Positions 18,962-28,900 of a stretch of 64,000 nucleotides of DNA are shown piece by piece (within the stretch, counting starts at the first letter, position 1; each line of letters begins with the position of its first letter). Both the position numbers and the translations under genes were made by a program. The DNA lies in the NCBI RefSeq assembly GCF_011745145.1, contig NZ_CP050191.1, positions 6,248,467 to 6,312,466 on the forward strand, written 5' to 3'. Origin of the DNA: Mycobacterium sp. DL440. GTDB taxonomy: Bacteria > Actinomycetota > Actinomycetes > Mycobacteriales > Mycobacteriaceae. The notes beneath the pieces were generated by a model that ran no database searches, was not told the DNA's origin, and saw only the letters and a program-made list of their open reading frames with translations.

Positions 18962-20299
18962 GTGACCACCGCCATTGCCGCCCCCCTTCGGAAGCGCACC
19001 AGTAGCTCCTCAGCTTCGACCAGCACTTCCGCGCGGCCTGCCCGGCCGCTGTCCGCCGCGTCGCGCTATCCACAGTCGCGGCTCCTGCACATCGTCGCCC
19101 CGTCGCTGAAGGTGCCCGACGCCGCCGCGGCATCGGTCTTCAGCGCCGTCCGCACCCGCGGCCCCATCGCCCGGGACGCCGTCGCACAGCTCACGCAGTT
19201 GAGCATCGCGACCGTCAACCGTCAGGTCACCGCACTACTCGACGCCGGAATCCTGCGTGAGCGTGCCGATCTCGCGGTCTCCGGGGCTATCGGACGGCCC
19301 CGCGTGCCCGTCGAGGTCAACCACGAGCCCTACCTCACGCTCGGCATCCACATCGGTGCGCGCACCACCAGCATCGTGGCCACCGACCTGTTCGGTCGCA
19401 CGCTCGACGTGGTCGAGACACCCACCCCGTCGGGACCCCAGGCTGCGGCGTTGGCCACCTTGGCCTCCAGCGCCCGCCGGTACCTGAGCCGTTGGCACCG
19501 TCGCCGCCCGCTGTGGGTCGGTGTGGCCGCCGGTGGCGTCGTCGACAGTGCCACCGGGTATCTCGATCACCCGCGGCTGGGCTGGGCCGATGCCCCGGTG
19601 GGCCCGGTGCTCGCCGAAGCGCTGGCGCTGCCGGTGTCGGTCGCCTCGCACGTGGATGCGATGGCCGGTGCCGAACTGCTGCTGGGGGGACGCCGTTCCG
19701 CCCCGGAGACTGCCGGCACTCCGGCACGGACCAGCCTCTACGTCTACGCCCGCGAGACCGTCGGCTACGCGCTGTCGATCGACGGGCGCGTGCACTCCCC
19801 GGCCAGCGGGCCCGGCACCATCGCCGGCCTGCCTGCGCAATCCGAATTGCTCGGTGGCTCAGGGCAATTGGAATCCACAGTGAGTGACGAAGCGGTGCTC
19901 AACGCAGCCCGCAAGCTGCGGATCGTCCCGGCCGACGGCCCGTCCTCGACGCTGTCGACGGTGCTGCGCGCAGCGCGTCAGGGGAACGGCAAGGCGGTCG
20001 AGTTGCTGGCGGACCGCGCCCGGGTGCTCGGCGAGGCCGTGGCGTTGCTGCGGGATCTGCTCAACCCCGACGATCTGGTGCTCGGTGGTCAGGCCTTCAC
20101 CGAATACCCCGAAGGCCTGCCCGTCGTGGAGGACGCCGTCACGCGCCGTTCGGTGCTGGGGCCCCGCGATATCCGGCTGACGGCCTTCGGCAACCGGGTT
20201 CAGGAGGCCAGTGCCGGCATCGTTTCGCTGGGCGGCCTGTATGCGGATCCGATCGGTGCCATGCGGCGCGCTCAAACCCGTCGATCGGCGGCGGTGTAG
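18962..20299 (+). CDS. ROK-family transcriptional regulator (Rv0485-like)
   Basis: 445 residues from GTG 18962, preceded by AGAGGA. A Ser-rich N-terminus leads to a winged helix ([20 protein letters not shown]) and a ROK/NagC-type ASKHA domain. In the sugar-kinase-like part [18 protein letters not shown] is visible, while the usual ROK zinc CXCGXXGC motif is not seen, suggesting a sensor rather than a kinase. Rv0485 has been linked to PE/PPE regulation. It lies 10 bases before mshA, downstream of the cysteine-type leader. Confidence 0.88.
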   Translation: MTTAIAAPLRKRTSSSSASTSTSARPARPLSAASRYPQSRLLHIVAPSLKVPDAAAASVFSAVRTRGPIARDAVAQLTQLSIATVNRQVTALLDAGILRERADLAVSGAIGRPRVPVEVNHEPYLTLGIHIGARTTSIVATDLFGRTLDVVETPTPSGPQAAALATLASSARRYLSRWHRRRPLWVGVAAGGVVDSATGYLDHPRLGWADAPVGPVLAEALALPVSVASHVDAMAGAELLLGGRRSAPETAGTPARTSLYVYARETVGYALSIDGRVHSPASGPGTIAGLPAQSELLGGSGQLESTVSDEAVLNAARKLRIVPADGPSSTLSTVLRAARQGNGKAVELLADRARVLGEAVALLRDLLNPDDLVLGGQAFTEYPEGLPVVEDAVTRRSVLGPRDIRLTAFGNRVQEASAGIVSLGGLYADPIGAMRRAQTRRSAAV

Positions 20300-20309
20300 A
20301 CATGTCTTT

Positions 20310-21614
20310 GTGCGTCTAGCCACAGACCTCGAGATTCCCCGCCGCGTTGCGGTGATTTCCGTACACACGTCGCCGCTGGCGCAGCCGGGTACCGGTGACG
20401 CCGGCGGGATGAATGTCTACGTGCTGCAGACCGCGTTGCAGCTGGCCCGTCGCGGTGTCGAGGTGGAGGTTTTCACCAGGGCCACGTCGTCCTCGGACGC
20501 CCCGGTGGTGCCGGTGGCGCCCGGGGTGTTGGTGCGCAACGTGGTGGCCGGGCCGTTCGAGGGCCTGGACAAGTACGACCTGCCGACCCAGCTGTGCGCG
20601 TTCACCGCGGGGGTGTTGCGGGCCGAGGCGACGCACGAGCCCGGCTATTACGATGTCGTCCACTCGCACTACTGGCTGTCCGGTCAGGTCGGCTGGCTGG
20701 CCCGGGACCGCTGGGCGGTGCCGCTCGTTCACACCGCGCACACTCTGGCCGCGGTGAAGAACGCCGCACTGGCCGCAGGTGATTCGCCCGAGCCGCCGCT
20801 GCGCGCGGTGGGGGAGCAGCAGGTGGTCGACGAGGCTGATCGTCTCATCGTGAACACCGAACATGAAGCACAGCAACTGGTTTCGCTTCACCAAGCCGAT
20901 CCGGAACGTATCGATGTGGTGCATCCCGGGGTGGATCTGGATGCCTTCACCCCGGGGGATCGCGACGCGGCGCGCGCAGTGCTCGGCATTGCGCCGCACG
21001 AGCAGGTGGTCGCGTTCGTGGGCCGGATCCAGCCGCTCAAGGCGCCCGACGTGCTGTTGCGTGCCGCCGCCAAACTGCCCGGGGTCCGGGTGCTGGTCGC
21101 CGGTGGGCCGTCGGGCAGTGGCTTGGCCGAGCCCGACACCCTGGTTCGCCTGGCCGACGATCTGGGTATCACCGACCGTGTGACGTTCCTGCCCCCGCAG
21201 TCCCGCGAACAGTTGGTCAACGTGTACCGCGCCGCCGATCTGGTCGCGGTGCCCAGCTACTCCGAATCGTTCGGCCTGGTCGCGATCGAGGCCCAGGCGT
21301 GCGGGACACCGGTGGTGGCGGCCGCGGTCGGTGGTCTGCCGGTCGCGGTGGCCGACGGTGTCAGCGGGGCACTGGTCGACGGGCACGACGTCGACGACTG
21401 GGCGGCTGCGATCGATGACGTACTGAAGCGCGATCCGGGTCCGTTGCGCCTGGCCGCCGCGGCCCACGCCGCGCAGTTCTCCTGGGCGCACACCGTCGAT
21501 GCCCTGCTGAACAGTTACGCCCATGCGATGAGCGACTACCGGTCCCGGCACCGCAGGCCGTCTGTCCGCCGTCCGGGACGCCGGTTCGCGTTGCGACGCG
21601 GGGTGCGGACGTGA
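20310..21614 (+). CDS. mshA: D-inositol-3-phosphate glycosyltransferase, mycothiol synthesis
   Basis: 434 residues from GTG 20310; the frame is open further upstream into the ROK gene but similarity starts at [22 protein letters not shown] fold, GT4 family: nucleotide-sugar side shows [15 protein letters not shown] and [17 protein letters not shown]. It adds GlcNAc from UDP-GlcNAc to inositol-3-phosphate, the committed step to mycothiol. A 5-codon ATG frame (20302-20319) overlaps the start. The stop overlaps the next start as GTGA. Confidence 0.97.
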   Translation: MRLATDLEIPRRVAVISVHTSPLAQPGTGDAGGMNVYVLQTALQLARRGVEVEVFTRATSSSDAPVVPVAPGVLVRNVVAGPFEGLDKYDLPTQLCAFTAGVLRAEATHEPGYYDVVHSHYWLSGQVGWLARDRWAVPLVHTAHTLAAVKNAALAAGDSPEPPLRAVGEQQVVDEADRLIVNTEHEAQQLVSLHQADPERIDVVHPGVDLDAFTPGDRDAARAVLGIAPHEQVVAFVGRIQPLKAPDVLLRAAAKLPGVRVLVAGGPSGSGLAEPDTLVRLADDLGITDRVTFLPPQSREQLVNVYRAADLVAVPSYSESFGLVAIEAQACGTPVVAAAVGGLPVAVADGVSGALVDGHDVDDWAAAIDDVLKRDPGPLRLAAAAHAAQFSWAHTVDALLNSYAHAMSDYRSRHRRPSVRRPGRRFALRRGVRT

Positions 21615-22120
21615 GCGTCGAACAGCTGATCGCCGATACCCTCGACGAGCACGAGCTGGTCTACCACCGGCACGAGGGCGCCCACGGCGGCTTGCCCGGC
21701 ATCGTCGTCGAACTGCCCGGCGAGCGGCGCCTGGTGACCAACACCATCCTGAGCATCGGCGAGCACTCGGTGCGGGTAGAGGCATTCGTCTGCCGCAAGC
21801 CCGACGAGAACTTCGAAGGCGTCTACCGGTTCCTGCTCAAACGCAACCGGAGGCTCTACGGCGTCGCCTACACCCTCGACAACGTCGGCGACATCTACCT
21901 CGTCGGCCGGATGGCGCTGGAAGCGGTCACCGCCGAGGAGATCGACCGGGTGCTCGGACAGGTGCTCGAAGCCGTCGACTCCGACTTCAACACCTTGCTG
22001 GAACTGGGTTTCCGCTCGTCCATCCAGAAAGAGTGGGAGTGGCGCGTCTCCCGCGGTGAGTCGCTCAAGAACCTGAAGGCCTTCGAACATCTGATAGATG
22101 AGCGTCTGATCGACGACTGA
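21611..22120 (+). CDS. YbjN-domain protein (Rv0487-like)
   Basis: 169 residues from GTG 21611, coupled to mshA by a GTGA overlap. YbjN domains have a type III secretion chaperone-like fold and no assigned enzymatic role. [20 protein letters not shown] and [20 protein letters not shown] are typical. Conserved next to mshA in mycobacteria, which hints at a shared condition of expression rather than a proven link. Confidence 0.85.
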   Translation: MSVEQLIADTLDEHELVYHRHEGAHGGLPGIVVELPGERRLVTNTILSIGEHSVRVEAFVCRKPDENFEGVYRFLLKRNRRLYGVAYTLDNVGDIYLVGRMALEAVTAEEIDRVLGQVLEAVDSDFNTLLELGFRSSIQKEWEWRVSRGESLKNLKAFEHLIDERLIDD

Positions 22121-22143
22121 GCGCTCGTGAGAAGATCACACGC

Positions 22144-22887
22144 ATGCCGACGCTGATCCTGCTCCGCCACGGTGAGAGCGACTGGAACCAGAAGAACCTG
22201 TTCACCGGATGGGTCGACGTCGACCTCACCGAGAAGGGCCGCACCGAGGCGGTCCGCGGCGGCAAACTGCTGGTCGAGAACGACGTGCTGCCCGACGTGG
22301 TCTACACGTCGCTGCTGCGCCGCGCGATCACCACCGCGAACCTCGCCCTGGATGCCGCCGACCGGCACTGGATCCCGGTGCATCGCGACTGGCGGCTCAA
22401 CGAGCGGCACTACGGCGCGCTGCAGGGCCTGGACAAGGCCGCGACCAAGGACAAGTACGGCGAAGAGCAGTTCATGGCGTGGCGGCGTAGCTACGACACC
22501 CCGCCCCCGCCGATCGAGAAGGGCAGCGAGTTCAGCCAGGACGCCGACCCGCGCTACGCCGACATCGGCGGCGGCCCGCTGACCGAATGCCTCAAGGACG
22601 TCGTGACCCGGTTCGTGCCGTACTACGAGGCGACCATCGTGCCCGACCTCAAGGCCGGCAAGACCGTCCTGATCGCCGCCCACGGAAACTCGCTGCGTGC
22701 GCTGGTCAAGTACCTCGACGGGATATCCGACGAGGAGGTCGTCGGCCTGAACATCCCGACCGGCATCCCGCTGCGCTATGACCTCGACGAGAACCTCAAG
22801 CCCCTGGTCGCAGGCGGTGAATACCTCGACCCCGAGGCCGCCGCTGCCGGGGCCGCCGCGGTCGCCGCGCAGGGCGCCAAGAAATAG
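22144..22887 (+). CDS. gpm1: 2,3-bisphosphoglycerate-dependent phosphoglycerate mutase
   Basis: 247 residues. The catalytic [18 protein letters not shown] opens the protein, and the second active-site region is [14 protein letters not shown]. It interconverts 3- and 2-phosphoglycerate in glycolysis. ATG 22144 follows the YbjN stop by 23 bases. lysE, which lies between these two genes in M. tuberculosis, is absent. Confidence 0.97.
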   Translation: MPTLILLRHGESDWNQKNLFTGWVDVDLTEKGRTEAVRGGKLLVENDVLPDVVYTSLLRRAITTANLALDAADRHWIPVHRDWRLNERHYGALQGLDKAATKDKYGEEQFMAWRRSYDTPPPPIEKGSEFSQDADPRYADIGGGPLTECLKDVVTRFVPYYEATIVPDLKAGKTVLIAAHGNSLRALVKYLDGISDEEVVGLNIPTGIPLRYDLDENLKPLVAGGEYLDPEAAAAGAAAVAAQGAKK

Positions 22888-22921
22888 TTCGCTGGACACT
22901 CGGGCTTGCGGGCAAACAGCA

Positions 22922-22936
22922 GGTTACCGAGGGTTA
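22922..22936 (+). promoter_or_regulatory. Candidate RegX3 (PhoB-type) direct repeat upstream of senX3
   Basis: GGTTA occurs at 22922-22926 and 22932-22936, a 10-base step (GGTTACCGAGGGTTAACG). OmpR/PhoB-class regulators bind tandem repeats with about one helical turn. RegX3 autoregulates in mycobacteria. The exact match to its consensus was not checked. Confidence 0.35.
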
Positions 22937-23030
22937 ACGACAGCCGAACTCCTGTATTTGTCGGTGTGACTTGTCCCGTTTTGGCCGCACGCTGCTGGGA
23001 TGACGTTCACCGTGTGCGTACGATTTTCGC

Positions 23031-24218
23031 GTGAGCTTGGTGTCGGCGTTACTGCTGACGGCGGTCGTGTCGTTGCTCGCGCTGATCGTCGGTGCGGGGG
23101 TGGCCGCCGTGGTCGCCCCCCGCATCGTGGCCAAGCGGCAGCGGCGGGAGGCTGATCAGGCCGGCCTGACGGTGTCGCAGATGCTGCAGCACATCGTGTC
23201 CGCAGCGCCCAACGGCATCGTCGTGGTCGACACGTTCAACGACGTCGTCTACGCCAACGACCGCGCCACCGAGCTCGGTGTCGTGCGTGATCGTCTGCTC
23301 GACGACCGGGCCTGGCGCGCAGCCGAGCAGGTGTTCGCCACCGGCCAGCCCATCGACGTCGATCTGTCGCCGCGCAAGCTCCCTCACCCCGGTCGGTCGG
23401 GGATCTCGGTGCGCGGTTGGGTGCGGCCGCTGTCCGCTGAAGACGGCAGTTTCGCAGTCGTCTACGCCGACGACCAATCCGAGCACGCCCGGATGGAAGC
23501 CACGCGGCGTGACTTTGTCGCCAACGTCAGCCACGAGCTCAAGACCCCGGTGGGTGCCATGCGGGTGCTCGCCGAGGCGCTGCAGGCCTCCGCCGATGAT
23601 CCGGACATGGTGCGTCGCTTCTCCGACAAGATGGTGGCCGAATCGCTGCGGCTGGCCGACATGGTCGGCGAGCTGATCGAACTGTCCCGGCTGCAGGGCG
23701 CCGAGCGGTTGCCCGATCTGGGGGTCGTCGACGTCGACACCGTGGTGGCCGAGGCGCTGTCGCGGCACAAGGTGGCCGCCGACAAGGCCGACATCTCGAT
23801 CACCACCGATGCCCCGACCGGCTTCCGGGTGCTGGGCGACCAGACCCTGCTCGTGACTGCCATCGCCAATCTGGTGTCCAATGCAATTGCGTACTCGCCC
23901 AACGGATCCGGCATATCTGTCAGCCGGCGCCGGCGGGGCGGCAGTGTCGAGATCGCGGTCACCGACCGCGGTATCGGAATCGCCAAGGCCGATCAGGAAC
24001 GGGTCTTCGAGAGGTTCTTCCGGGTCGACAAGGCCCGTTCGCGCGCCACCGGCGGCACCGGGCTGGGCCTGGCGATCGTCAAACATGTGGCCGCCAACCA
24101 CAACGGAACCATCCGGCTGTGGAGTCAGCCGGGCACCGGGTCGACATTCACTCTGTCGATTCCGGCCTATCCCGAAACCGATGAGTCCACAGGTGACTCA
24201 GACGACCGAGAGGATTAG
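23031..24218 (+). CDS. senX3: Sensor histidine kinase SenX3
   Basis: 395 residues from GTG 23031. One N-terminal membrane helix ([20 protein letters not shown]), a PAS-like domain (about 55-150), HisKA with [16 protein letters not shown] (phospho-acceptor His168), and a HATPase_c domain with [10 protein letters not shown] and [16 protein letters not shown]. Phosphate-limitation sensor partnered with RegX3. Only 8 bases separate it from regX3; the MIRU-type repeats found there in M. tuberculosis are missing. Confidence 0.97.
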   Translation: MSLVSALLLTAVVSLLALIVGAGVAAVVAPRIVAKRQRREADQAGLTVSQMLQHIVSAAPNGIVVVDTFNDVVYANDRATELGVVRDRLLDDRAWRAAEQVFATGQPIDVDLSPRKLPHPGRSGISVRGWVRPLSAEDGSFAVVYADDQSEHARMEATRRDFVANVSHELKTPVGAMRVLAEALQASADDPDMVRRFSDKMVAESLRLADMVGELIELSRLQGAERLPDLGVVDVDTVVAEALSRHKVAADKADISITTDAPTGFRVLGDQTLLVTAIANLVSNAIAYSPNGSGISVSRRRRGGSVEIAVTDRGIGIAKADQERVFERFFRVDKARSRATGGTGLGLAIVKHVAANHNGTIRLWSQPGTGSTFTLSIPAYPETDESTGDSDDRED

Positions 24219-24226
24219 CGAGACTT

Positions 24227-24913
24227 ATGACCAGCGTGTTGATCGTTGAAGACGAGGAGTCGCTGGCCGATCCCCTGGCATTCCTGCTGCGCAAGGAAGG
24301 CTTCGAGGCCACCGTCGTGGCCGATGGTCCCTCTGCACTGGCCGAGTTCGAGCGCTCCGGCGCCGATATCGTCCTGCTGGACCTGATGCTGCCCGGGATG
24401 AGCGGTACCGATGTCTGTAAGCAACTGCGTGCCCGATCCAGCGTGCCGGTGATCATGGTCACCGCGCGTGACAGTGAGATCGACAAGGTTGTCGGTCTCG
24501 AGTTGGGTGCCGATGACTATGTCACCAAGCCGTATTCGGCCCGCGAGCTGATCGCGCGGATCCGGGCGGTGCTGCGCCGCGGCACCGACACCGACGACGG
24601 CGCGATCGGCGACGGCGTGCTGGAAGCCGGCCCGGTGCGGATGGATGTCGAACGGCATGTCGTCAGCGTCAGCGGGGAACAGATCACGTTGCCGCTCAAG
24701 GAGTTCGACCTCCTGGAGTACCTGATGCGCAACAGCGGCCGGGTGCTCACCCGCGGCCAGCTCATCGACCGGGTGTGGGGCGCCGACTACGTGGGTGACA
24801 CCAAAACCCTTGACGTGCATGTCAAACGGCTGCGCTCCAAGATCGAGTCCGACCCGGCCAACCCCGTGCACCTGGTCACCGTGCGTGGCCTCGGTTACAA
24901 GCTGGAGGGCTGA
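24227..24913 (+). CDS. regX3: Response regulator RegX3
   Basis: 228 residues, OmpR/PhoB class. Receiver domain with acidic pocket VEDEES, phospho-acceptor Asp52 (VLLDLMLPG) and Lys in DDYVTKPYS; C-terminal winged helix with TKTLDVHVKRLRSKIE. It activates phosphate-starvation genes. Convergent with the next gene, leaving 9 bases. Confidence 0.97.
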   Translation: MTSVLIVEDEESLADPLAFLLRKEGFEATVVADGPSALAEFERSGADIVLLDLMLPGMSGTDVCKQLRARSSVPVIMVTARDSEIDKVVGLELGADDYVTKPYSARELIARIRAVLRRGTDTDDGAIGDGVLEAGPVRMDVERHVVSVSGEQITLPLKEFDLLEYLMRNSGRVLTRGQLIDRVWGADYVGDTKTLDVHVKRLRSKIESDPANPVHLVTVRGLGYKLEG

Positions 24914-24922
24914 GCCGCCGAG

Positions 24923-25699
24923 CTACTCGGCGGCGCGGGTCGCCGGGTGCACGGCGACCAAGCCCAGCGCGCTGCGCCGCCGGCACATCGCGGCCAACTC
25001 GGCGTAGGCCTTCTCGCCGAGCACCGCGGTGAGTTCGGGGCCGTAGGACTCGAACACCGGGCGGGCGCCGACATGGGCCGCGGGATCACCGGTGCAGTAC
25101 CAGTGCAGGTCTGCACCACCCTCGCCCCAGCCGCGCCGGTCGTATTCGGTGATGACGGTGCGCAGGATCTGGGTGTCGTCGGGCCGGGTGATCCATTCCT
25201 GGCTGCGCCGGATTGGCAACTGCCAGCACACGTCGGGCTTCATGGTCAGCGGCTCGACCCCGAGCTTGAGCGCCTTGCTGTGCAGCGCGCACCCGATTCC
25301 GCCGGGAAAACCGGGCCGGTTCAGGAAGATGCACGCCCCCTTGTACTTTCGGGTGCGCTGGTTGGGCTTGCCGTCGTACTCGTCGTCTTCCAGGTAGCCC
25401 TTGCGGCCCAGGCCCTTTTCCCGGAACTCCCAGTCGTCGTCGGTCAGCTGTTTGACCGCGTCATCGAGCCGGGCCCGATCGTCGTCATCAGAAAGGAACG
25501 CGCCATGCGAGCAGCAGCCGTCGTCTGGGCGGCCCTCGACGGTGCCCTTGCAGGCCGGTGTGCCGAAGACACACGTCCAGCGGGACAACAACCACGTCAT
25601 ATCGGCCGCGATCAGATGGGTCGCGTCCTCCGGGTCATAGAACTCCACCCATTCGCGGGCAAAGTCGAGTTCGACTTCGCCGGGATGCACATCTGTCAC
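24923..25699 (-). CDS. Conserved cysteine-rich protein (Rv0495c-like)
   Basis: 258 residues from GTG 25699 ([17 protein letters not shown]). The frame stays open to 25954, but the extra part reads like non-coding translation. Many conserved Cys residues: [49 protein letters not shown]. The layout recalls metal-chelating YkgJ/DUF3109-type proteins, but this is not certain. No ribosome-binding site is visible, so it may be leaderless. Function unknown. Confidence 0.82.
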   Translation of the reverse strand: MTDVHPGEVELDFAREWVEFYDPEDATHLIAADMTWLLSRWTCVFGTPACKGTVEGRPDDGCCSHGAFLSDDDDRARLDDAVKQLTDDDWEFREKGLGRKGYLEDDEYDGKPNQRTRKYKGACIFLNRPGFPGGIGCALHSKALKLGVEPLTMKPDVCWQLPIRRSQEWITRPDDTQILRTVITEYDRRGWGEGGADLHWYCTGDPAAHVGARPVFESYGPELTAVLGEKAYAELAAMCRRRSALGLVAVHPATRAAE

Positions 25700-25848
25700 G
25701 GCGCAAACGGTACTCGCATATGGCGGAACGCATTTCCCAACCGCGGTACGACGCGCGGTGGCCCATCCCACAGCCCGGTCCCGCCCATCTGGAAGGTTGC
25801 GGGAGGTCCGCCCACGAAGCGCTGGTCGGCTGCGGTTAGGTTGGTCCA

Positions 25849-26820
25849 GTGCGGCTAGGCGTGCTCGATGTCGGTAGTAACACGGTTCATCTCCTCGTGG
25901 TGGATGCGCGCCGTGGCGGACATCCGACCCCGATGAGCTCCACCAAGGCGGCACTGCGGCTCGCCGAGGCCATCGACAGCTCCGGCAAACTGACCCGCAA
26001 GGGTGCCGACAGCCTGGTGGCCACGGTGGACGAGTTCGCCAAGATCGCCACCAGCTCGGGCTGTGCCGAATTGATGGCGTTTGCCACCTCGGCGGTGCGC
26101 GATGCCACCAACTCCGAGGAGGTCCTGGCCCGGGTGCGGGCCGAGACTGGGGTTTCCCTCGGCGTGCTCAGCGGCGTCGACGAATCCCGCCTGACGTTCC
26201 TGGCGGTGCGCCGCTGGTACGGCTGGAGCGCGGGCCGCATCATCAACATCGACATCGGCGGTGGCTCGCTGGAACTGTCCACCGGGGTCGACGAGGAGCC
26301 CGAGGTGGCGCTCTCGCTGCCCCTGGGGGCGGGCCGGCTGACCAGGGAGTGGTTGGCCGAAGACCCGCCTGGGCGGCGCCGAGTCGCGATGCTGCGGGAC
26401 TGGCTGGCCACCGAGCTCGCCGACGCCGGTACCACCATGCGCCGGGCCGGTAACCCGGACCTCGCGGTGGCGACGTCGAAGACCTTCCGGTCGCTGGCCC
26501 GACTCACCGGGGCGGCCCCCTCGGGTGCAGGCCCACGGGTCAAGCGGACCCTCACCGCTGCTGGATTAAGACAGCTCATAGCTTTCATCTCTAGGATGAC
26601 AGCGGCTGACCGTGCCGAACTGGAAGGGGTGAGTGCCGAGAGGGCACCACAGATCGTGGCCGGTGCTTTGGTAGCTGAGGCTAGTATGCGAGCACTGGAG
26701 ATCGATTCCGTCGACATTTGCCCCTGGGCGTTGCGAGAGGGGTTGATTCTGCGGAAACTCGACAGCGAGGCCGACGGCACAGCCTTGGTAGAGACGTACG
26801 CGCGGGACGCCGGACGTTAA
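25849..26820 (+). CDS. ppx1: Exopolyphosphatase / Ppx-GppA phosphatase
   Basis: 323 residues from GTG 25849 ([19 protein letters not shown]). ASKHA fold with phosphate loop DVGSNT and the second motif [12 protein letters not shown]. Rv0496 is an exopolyphosphatase acting on short polyphosphates. It lies one gene from SenX3-RegX3 and in the same window as ppk2, tying this segment to phosphate/polyphosphate balance. It precedes a membrane protein gene by 30 bases. Confidence 0.93.
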   Translation: MRLGVLDVGSNTVHLLVVDARRGGHPTPMSSTKAALRLAEAIDSSGKLTRKGADSLVATVDEFAKIATSSGCAELMAFATSAVRDATNSEEVLARVRAETGVSLGVLSGVDESRLTFLAVRRWYGWSAGRIINIDIGGGSLELSTGVDEEPEVALSLPLGAGRLTREWLAEDPPGRRRVAMLRDWLATELADAGTTMRRAGNPDLAVATSKTFRSLARLTGAAPSGAGPRVKRTLTAAGLRQLIAFISRMTAADRAELEGVSAERAPQIVAGALVAEASMRALEIDSVDICPWALREGLILRKLDSEADGTALVETYARDAGR

Positions 26821-26850
26821 GGAAAAGCTAGCCCCAAAGGCAACATAGGT

Positions 26851-27990
26851 ATGACAGGACCAGAGAACAGCCCATCCGGCACCCGACCGATCTCGGTCGC
26901 GGAGTTGCTGGCAAAGAACGGGACGATCGGGGCACCCCCGGTCGGCGGGCGCCGTCGGCGTCGGCGCGGTAACAGCGACGCGGTGACCGTCGCTGAACTC
27001 ACCGGCGAGATCCCCGTCATCACCGATGACATGGAGCCGGAACTCCTCGATGAGCCGGTTCCCGCGCCTGACCCACTGGTCGACACCGCCGTCGTCGCGC
27101 CCATCCTGGACGAACCCCGCGAACGCTCCGAACCCCGCGAACGCTCCGAACCCCGCGACGAGCCGCGGGTCCGCAGCGGCGGCGCCCGACCGCCTCGCGT
27201 CAAGCCGCCCATGAGGCCGGCCGAACCCGACGAGGTGCGCACCGAGGCCGAGGACGACTACGACGCGCACCTGGCCGCCCGCGACGTCGACCACGAGCCG
27301 GTTGAATTCCGGCCACGTCCGCGCCGCGGGCAGTCGAAGCCGCCGGCGCGTGACTACAGGCCGTCGGGCACGGGTGCCGAGCGAATGAGCCCGGACCCCC
27401 TCTACGACCTTGACGCGGACGCCGCGGACGGGCCTTCCGACGCGCTGGTAGAGCCCGACGTCCACGACCTTCATGGCGTGGACTCCGTCGACGACACCGT
27501 TTACGACGACTACGCGGGCGACGACTACAACGACGACTACAACGGCGAATACGGGGATCGTTCGTACTCGTCACTCGGGCCGTTGTTCGGCGGAGGGTCC
27601 GTGGCCGACGAGCAGGCCCGCCGTTCCCGTGGTCGTGACGGCATCGATCTCGAACCCGACGAGGACCTGTCCGACGGCACGGGCGACTTCGACGAGCACG
27701 ACGAATTCGACGAGGAGCAGCCGCCGGCCTCCCCGCTGGTTCGCGGGATGTGGATCGTCGGTCAGTGCGTGATCGCGGTGGCCTTCGGTGCCGGTCTGTT
27801 CGTCGCCTTCGATCAGCTCTGGAAGTGGAACACCATCGTCGCGCTGGTGCTCGGGGTGCTGGTCATCCTCGGCCTGGCCGGTGGCGTGCGGGTGGTTCGC
27901 AAGACCGAGGACATCGGCAGCACGCTGACCGCGGTGGCAGTCGGGGCGCTGGTGACCTTCGGACCCTTGGCTCTGCTGCAGGCAAGTTAG
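26851..27990 (+). CDS. Acidic disordered protein with C-terminal membrane helices (Rv0497-like)
   Basis: 379 residues (M. tuberculosis about 310). Residues 1-290 are Asp/Glu/Arg-rich, low complexity and probably disordered, with a basic patch GGRRRRRRG early and a Tyr/Asp-rich stretch (YDDYAGDDYNDDYNGEYGD). Three hydrophobic segments follow (QCVIAVAFGAGLFVAF, IVALVLGVLVILGLAGGV, AVAVGALVTFGPLALL). An EPRERS repeat occurs near residue 90. Unknown function; probably a membrane protein with a long cytoplasmic acidic tail. Confidence 0.85.
   Translation: MTGPENSPSGTRPISVAELLAKNGTIGAPPVGGRRRRRRGNSDAVTVAELTGEIPVITDDMEPELLDEPVPAPDPLVDTAVVAPILDEPRERSEPRERSEPRDEPRVRSGGARPPRVKPPMRPAEPDEVRTEAEDDYDAHLAARDVDHEPVEFRPRPRRGQSKPPARDYRPSGTGAERMSPDPLYDLDADAADGPSDALVEPDVHDLHGVDSVDDTVYDDYAGDDYNDDYNGEYGDRSYSSLGPLFGGGSVADEQARRSRGRDGIDLEPDEDLSDGTGDFDEHDEFDEEQPPASPLVRGMWIVGQCVIAVAFGAGLFVAFDQLWKWNTIVALVLGVLVILGLAGGVRVVRKTEDIGSTLTAVAVGALVTFGPLALLQAS
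27112..27159 (+). repeat. Tandem 18-bp repeat inside the acidic protein gene
   Basis: GAACCCCGCGAACGCTCC is present twice in perfect tandem (27112-27129, 27130-27147), then 12 bases of a third unit. It encodes EPRERS-EPRERS-EPRD in frame. Likely to vary in copy number between strains. Confidence 0.85.
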
Positions 27991-28012
27991 TACACCAGTA
28001 CACAATTAGGTC

Positions 28013-28858
28013 GTGCGCCCAGCCATCAAGATCGGTCTGTCCACCGCCTCGGTCTATCCGCTGAGGACGGAGGCTGCGTTCGAGTACGCCGCCCGCCTCG
28101 GTTATGACGGCGTCGAGCTGATGGTGTGGGCGGAGTCGGTCAGCCAAGATATCGACGCCATCGCCAAGATGTCGGCGCACTACGGCGTGCCGGTGTTGTC
28201 GGTCCACGCGCCGTGTCTGCTGATCTCGCAGCGGGTGTGGGGCGCCAACCCGATCCCGAAGCTGGAACGCAGCGTCCGTGCCGCCGAGGAGTTGGGCGCG
28301 CAGACCGTTGTCGTGCACCCGCCGTTCCGCTGGCAGCGTCGCTACGCCGAAGGGTTCAGCGAGCAGGTCGCCCAGCTGGAGGCCGACAGCGAGGTCCTGG
28401 TGGCGGTGGAGAACATGTTCCCGTTCCGGGCCGACCGGTTTTTCGGGGCGGGCGGCACGTCGATCGAGCGGATGCGTAAGCGCGGCGGCAGGCCGGGCCC
28501 GGGCATCTCCGCTTTCGCGCCGTCCTATGACCCGCTGGACGGTGATCATGCGCACTACACGCTCGATCTGAGCCACACCGCGACGGCAGGCACCGATGCG
28601 ATGGACATGGCCCGGCGCATGGGCGACGGTCTGGTGCACCTGCATCTGTGCGACGGCAAGGGCGCCTCCACCGACGAGCATCTGGTCCCGGGCCGCGGCA
28701 CTCAGCCCACCGCCGAGGTGTGCCAGCTGCTGGCGGCGGGCGATTTCTCCGGTCACGTCGTCCTCGAGGTCACCACCTCGGCGGCCAGGACGGCTTCCGA
28801 ACGCGAGGCGCTGCTGACCGAGTCGTTGCAGTTCGCCCGCACGCACCTGCTGCGCTGA
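28013..28858 (+). CDS. Sugar phosphate isomerase/epimerase-like TIM barrel (Rv0498-like)
   Basis: 281 residues from GTG 28013. AP-endonuclease-2 type TIM barrel; likely metal ligands lie in DGVELMVWAE, VVHPPFRW, VAVENMF, LDLSHTA and LVHLHLCDGKG. Substrate unknown. It lies upstream of a thioesterase gene and proC, as in M. tuberculosis. Confidence 0.87.
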   Translation: MRPAIKIGLSTASVYPLRTEAAFEYAARLGYDGVELMVWAESVSQDIDAIAKMSAHYGVPVLSVHAPCLLISQRVWGANPIPKLERSVRAAEELGAQTVVVHPPFRWQRRYAEGFSEQVAQLEADSEVLVAVENMFPFRADRFFGAGGTSIERMRKRGGRPGPGISAFAPSYDPLDGDHAHYTLDLSHTATAGTDAMDMARRMGDGLVHLHLCDGKGASTDEHLVPGRGTQPTAEVCQLLAAGDFSGHVVLEVTTSAARTASEREALLTESLQFARTHLLR

Positions 28859-28900
28859 ACCTGACCCCGCCCATCCGCCCCCGGCCGCAGAGGACGCACC

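Noticed and set aside
20316..21785. 489-codon minus frame under mshA
   Set aside because: Antisense shadow; MshA motifs on the + strand are decisive.
24200..24235. MIRU-type repeats between senX3 and regX3
   Set aside because: Only 8 bases separate the genes here; no repeat present.
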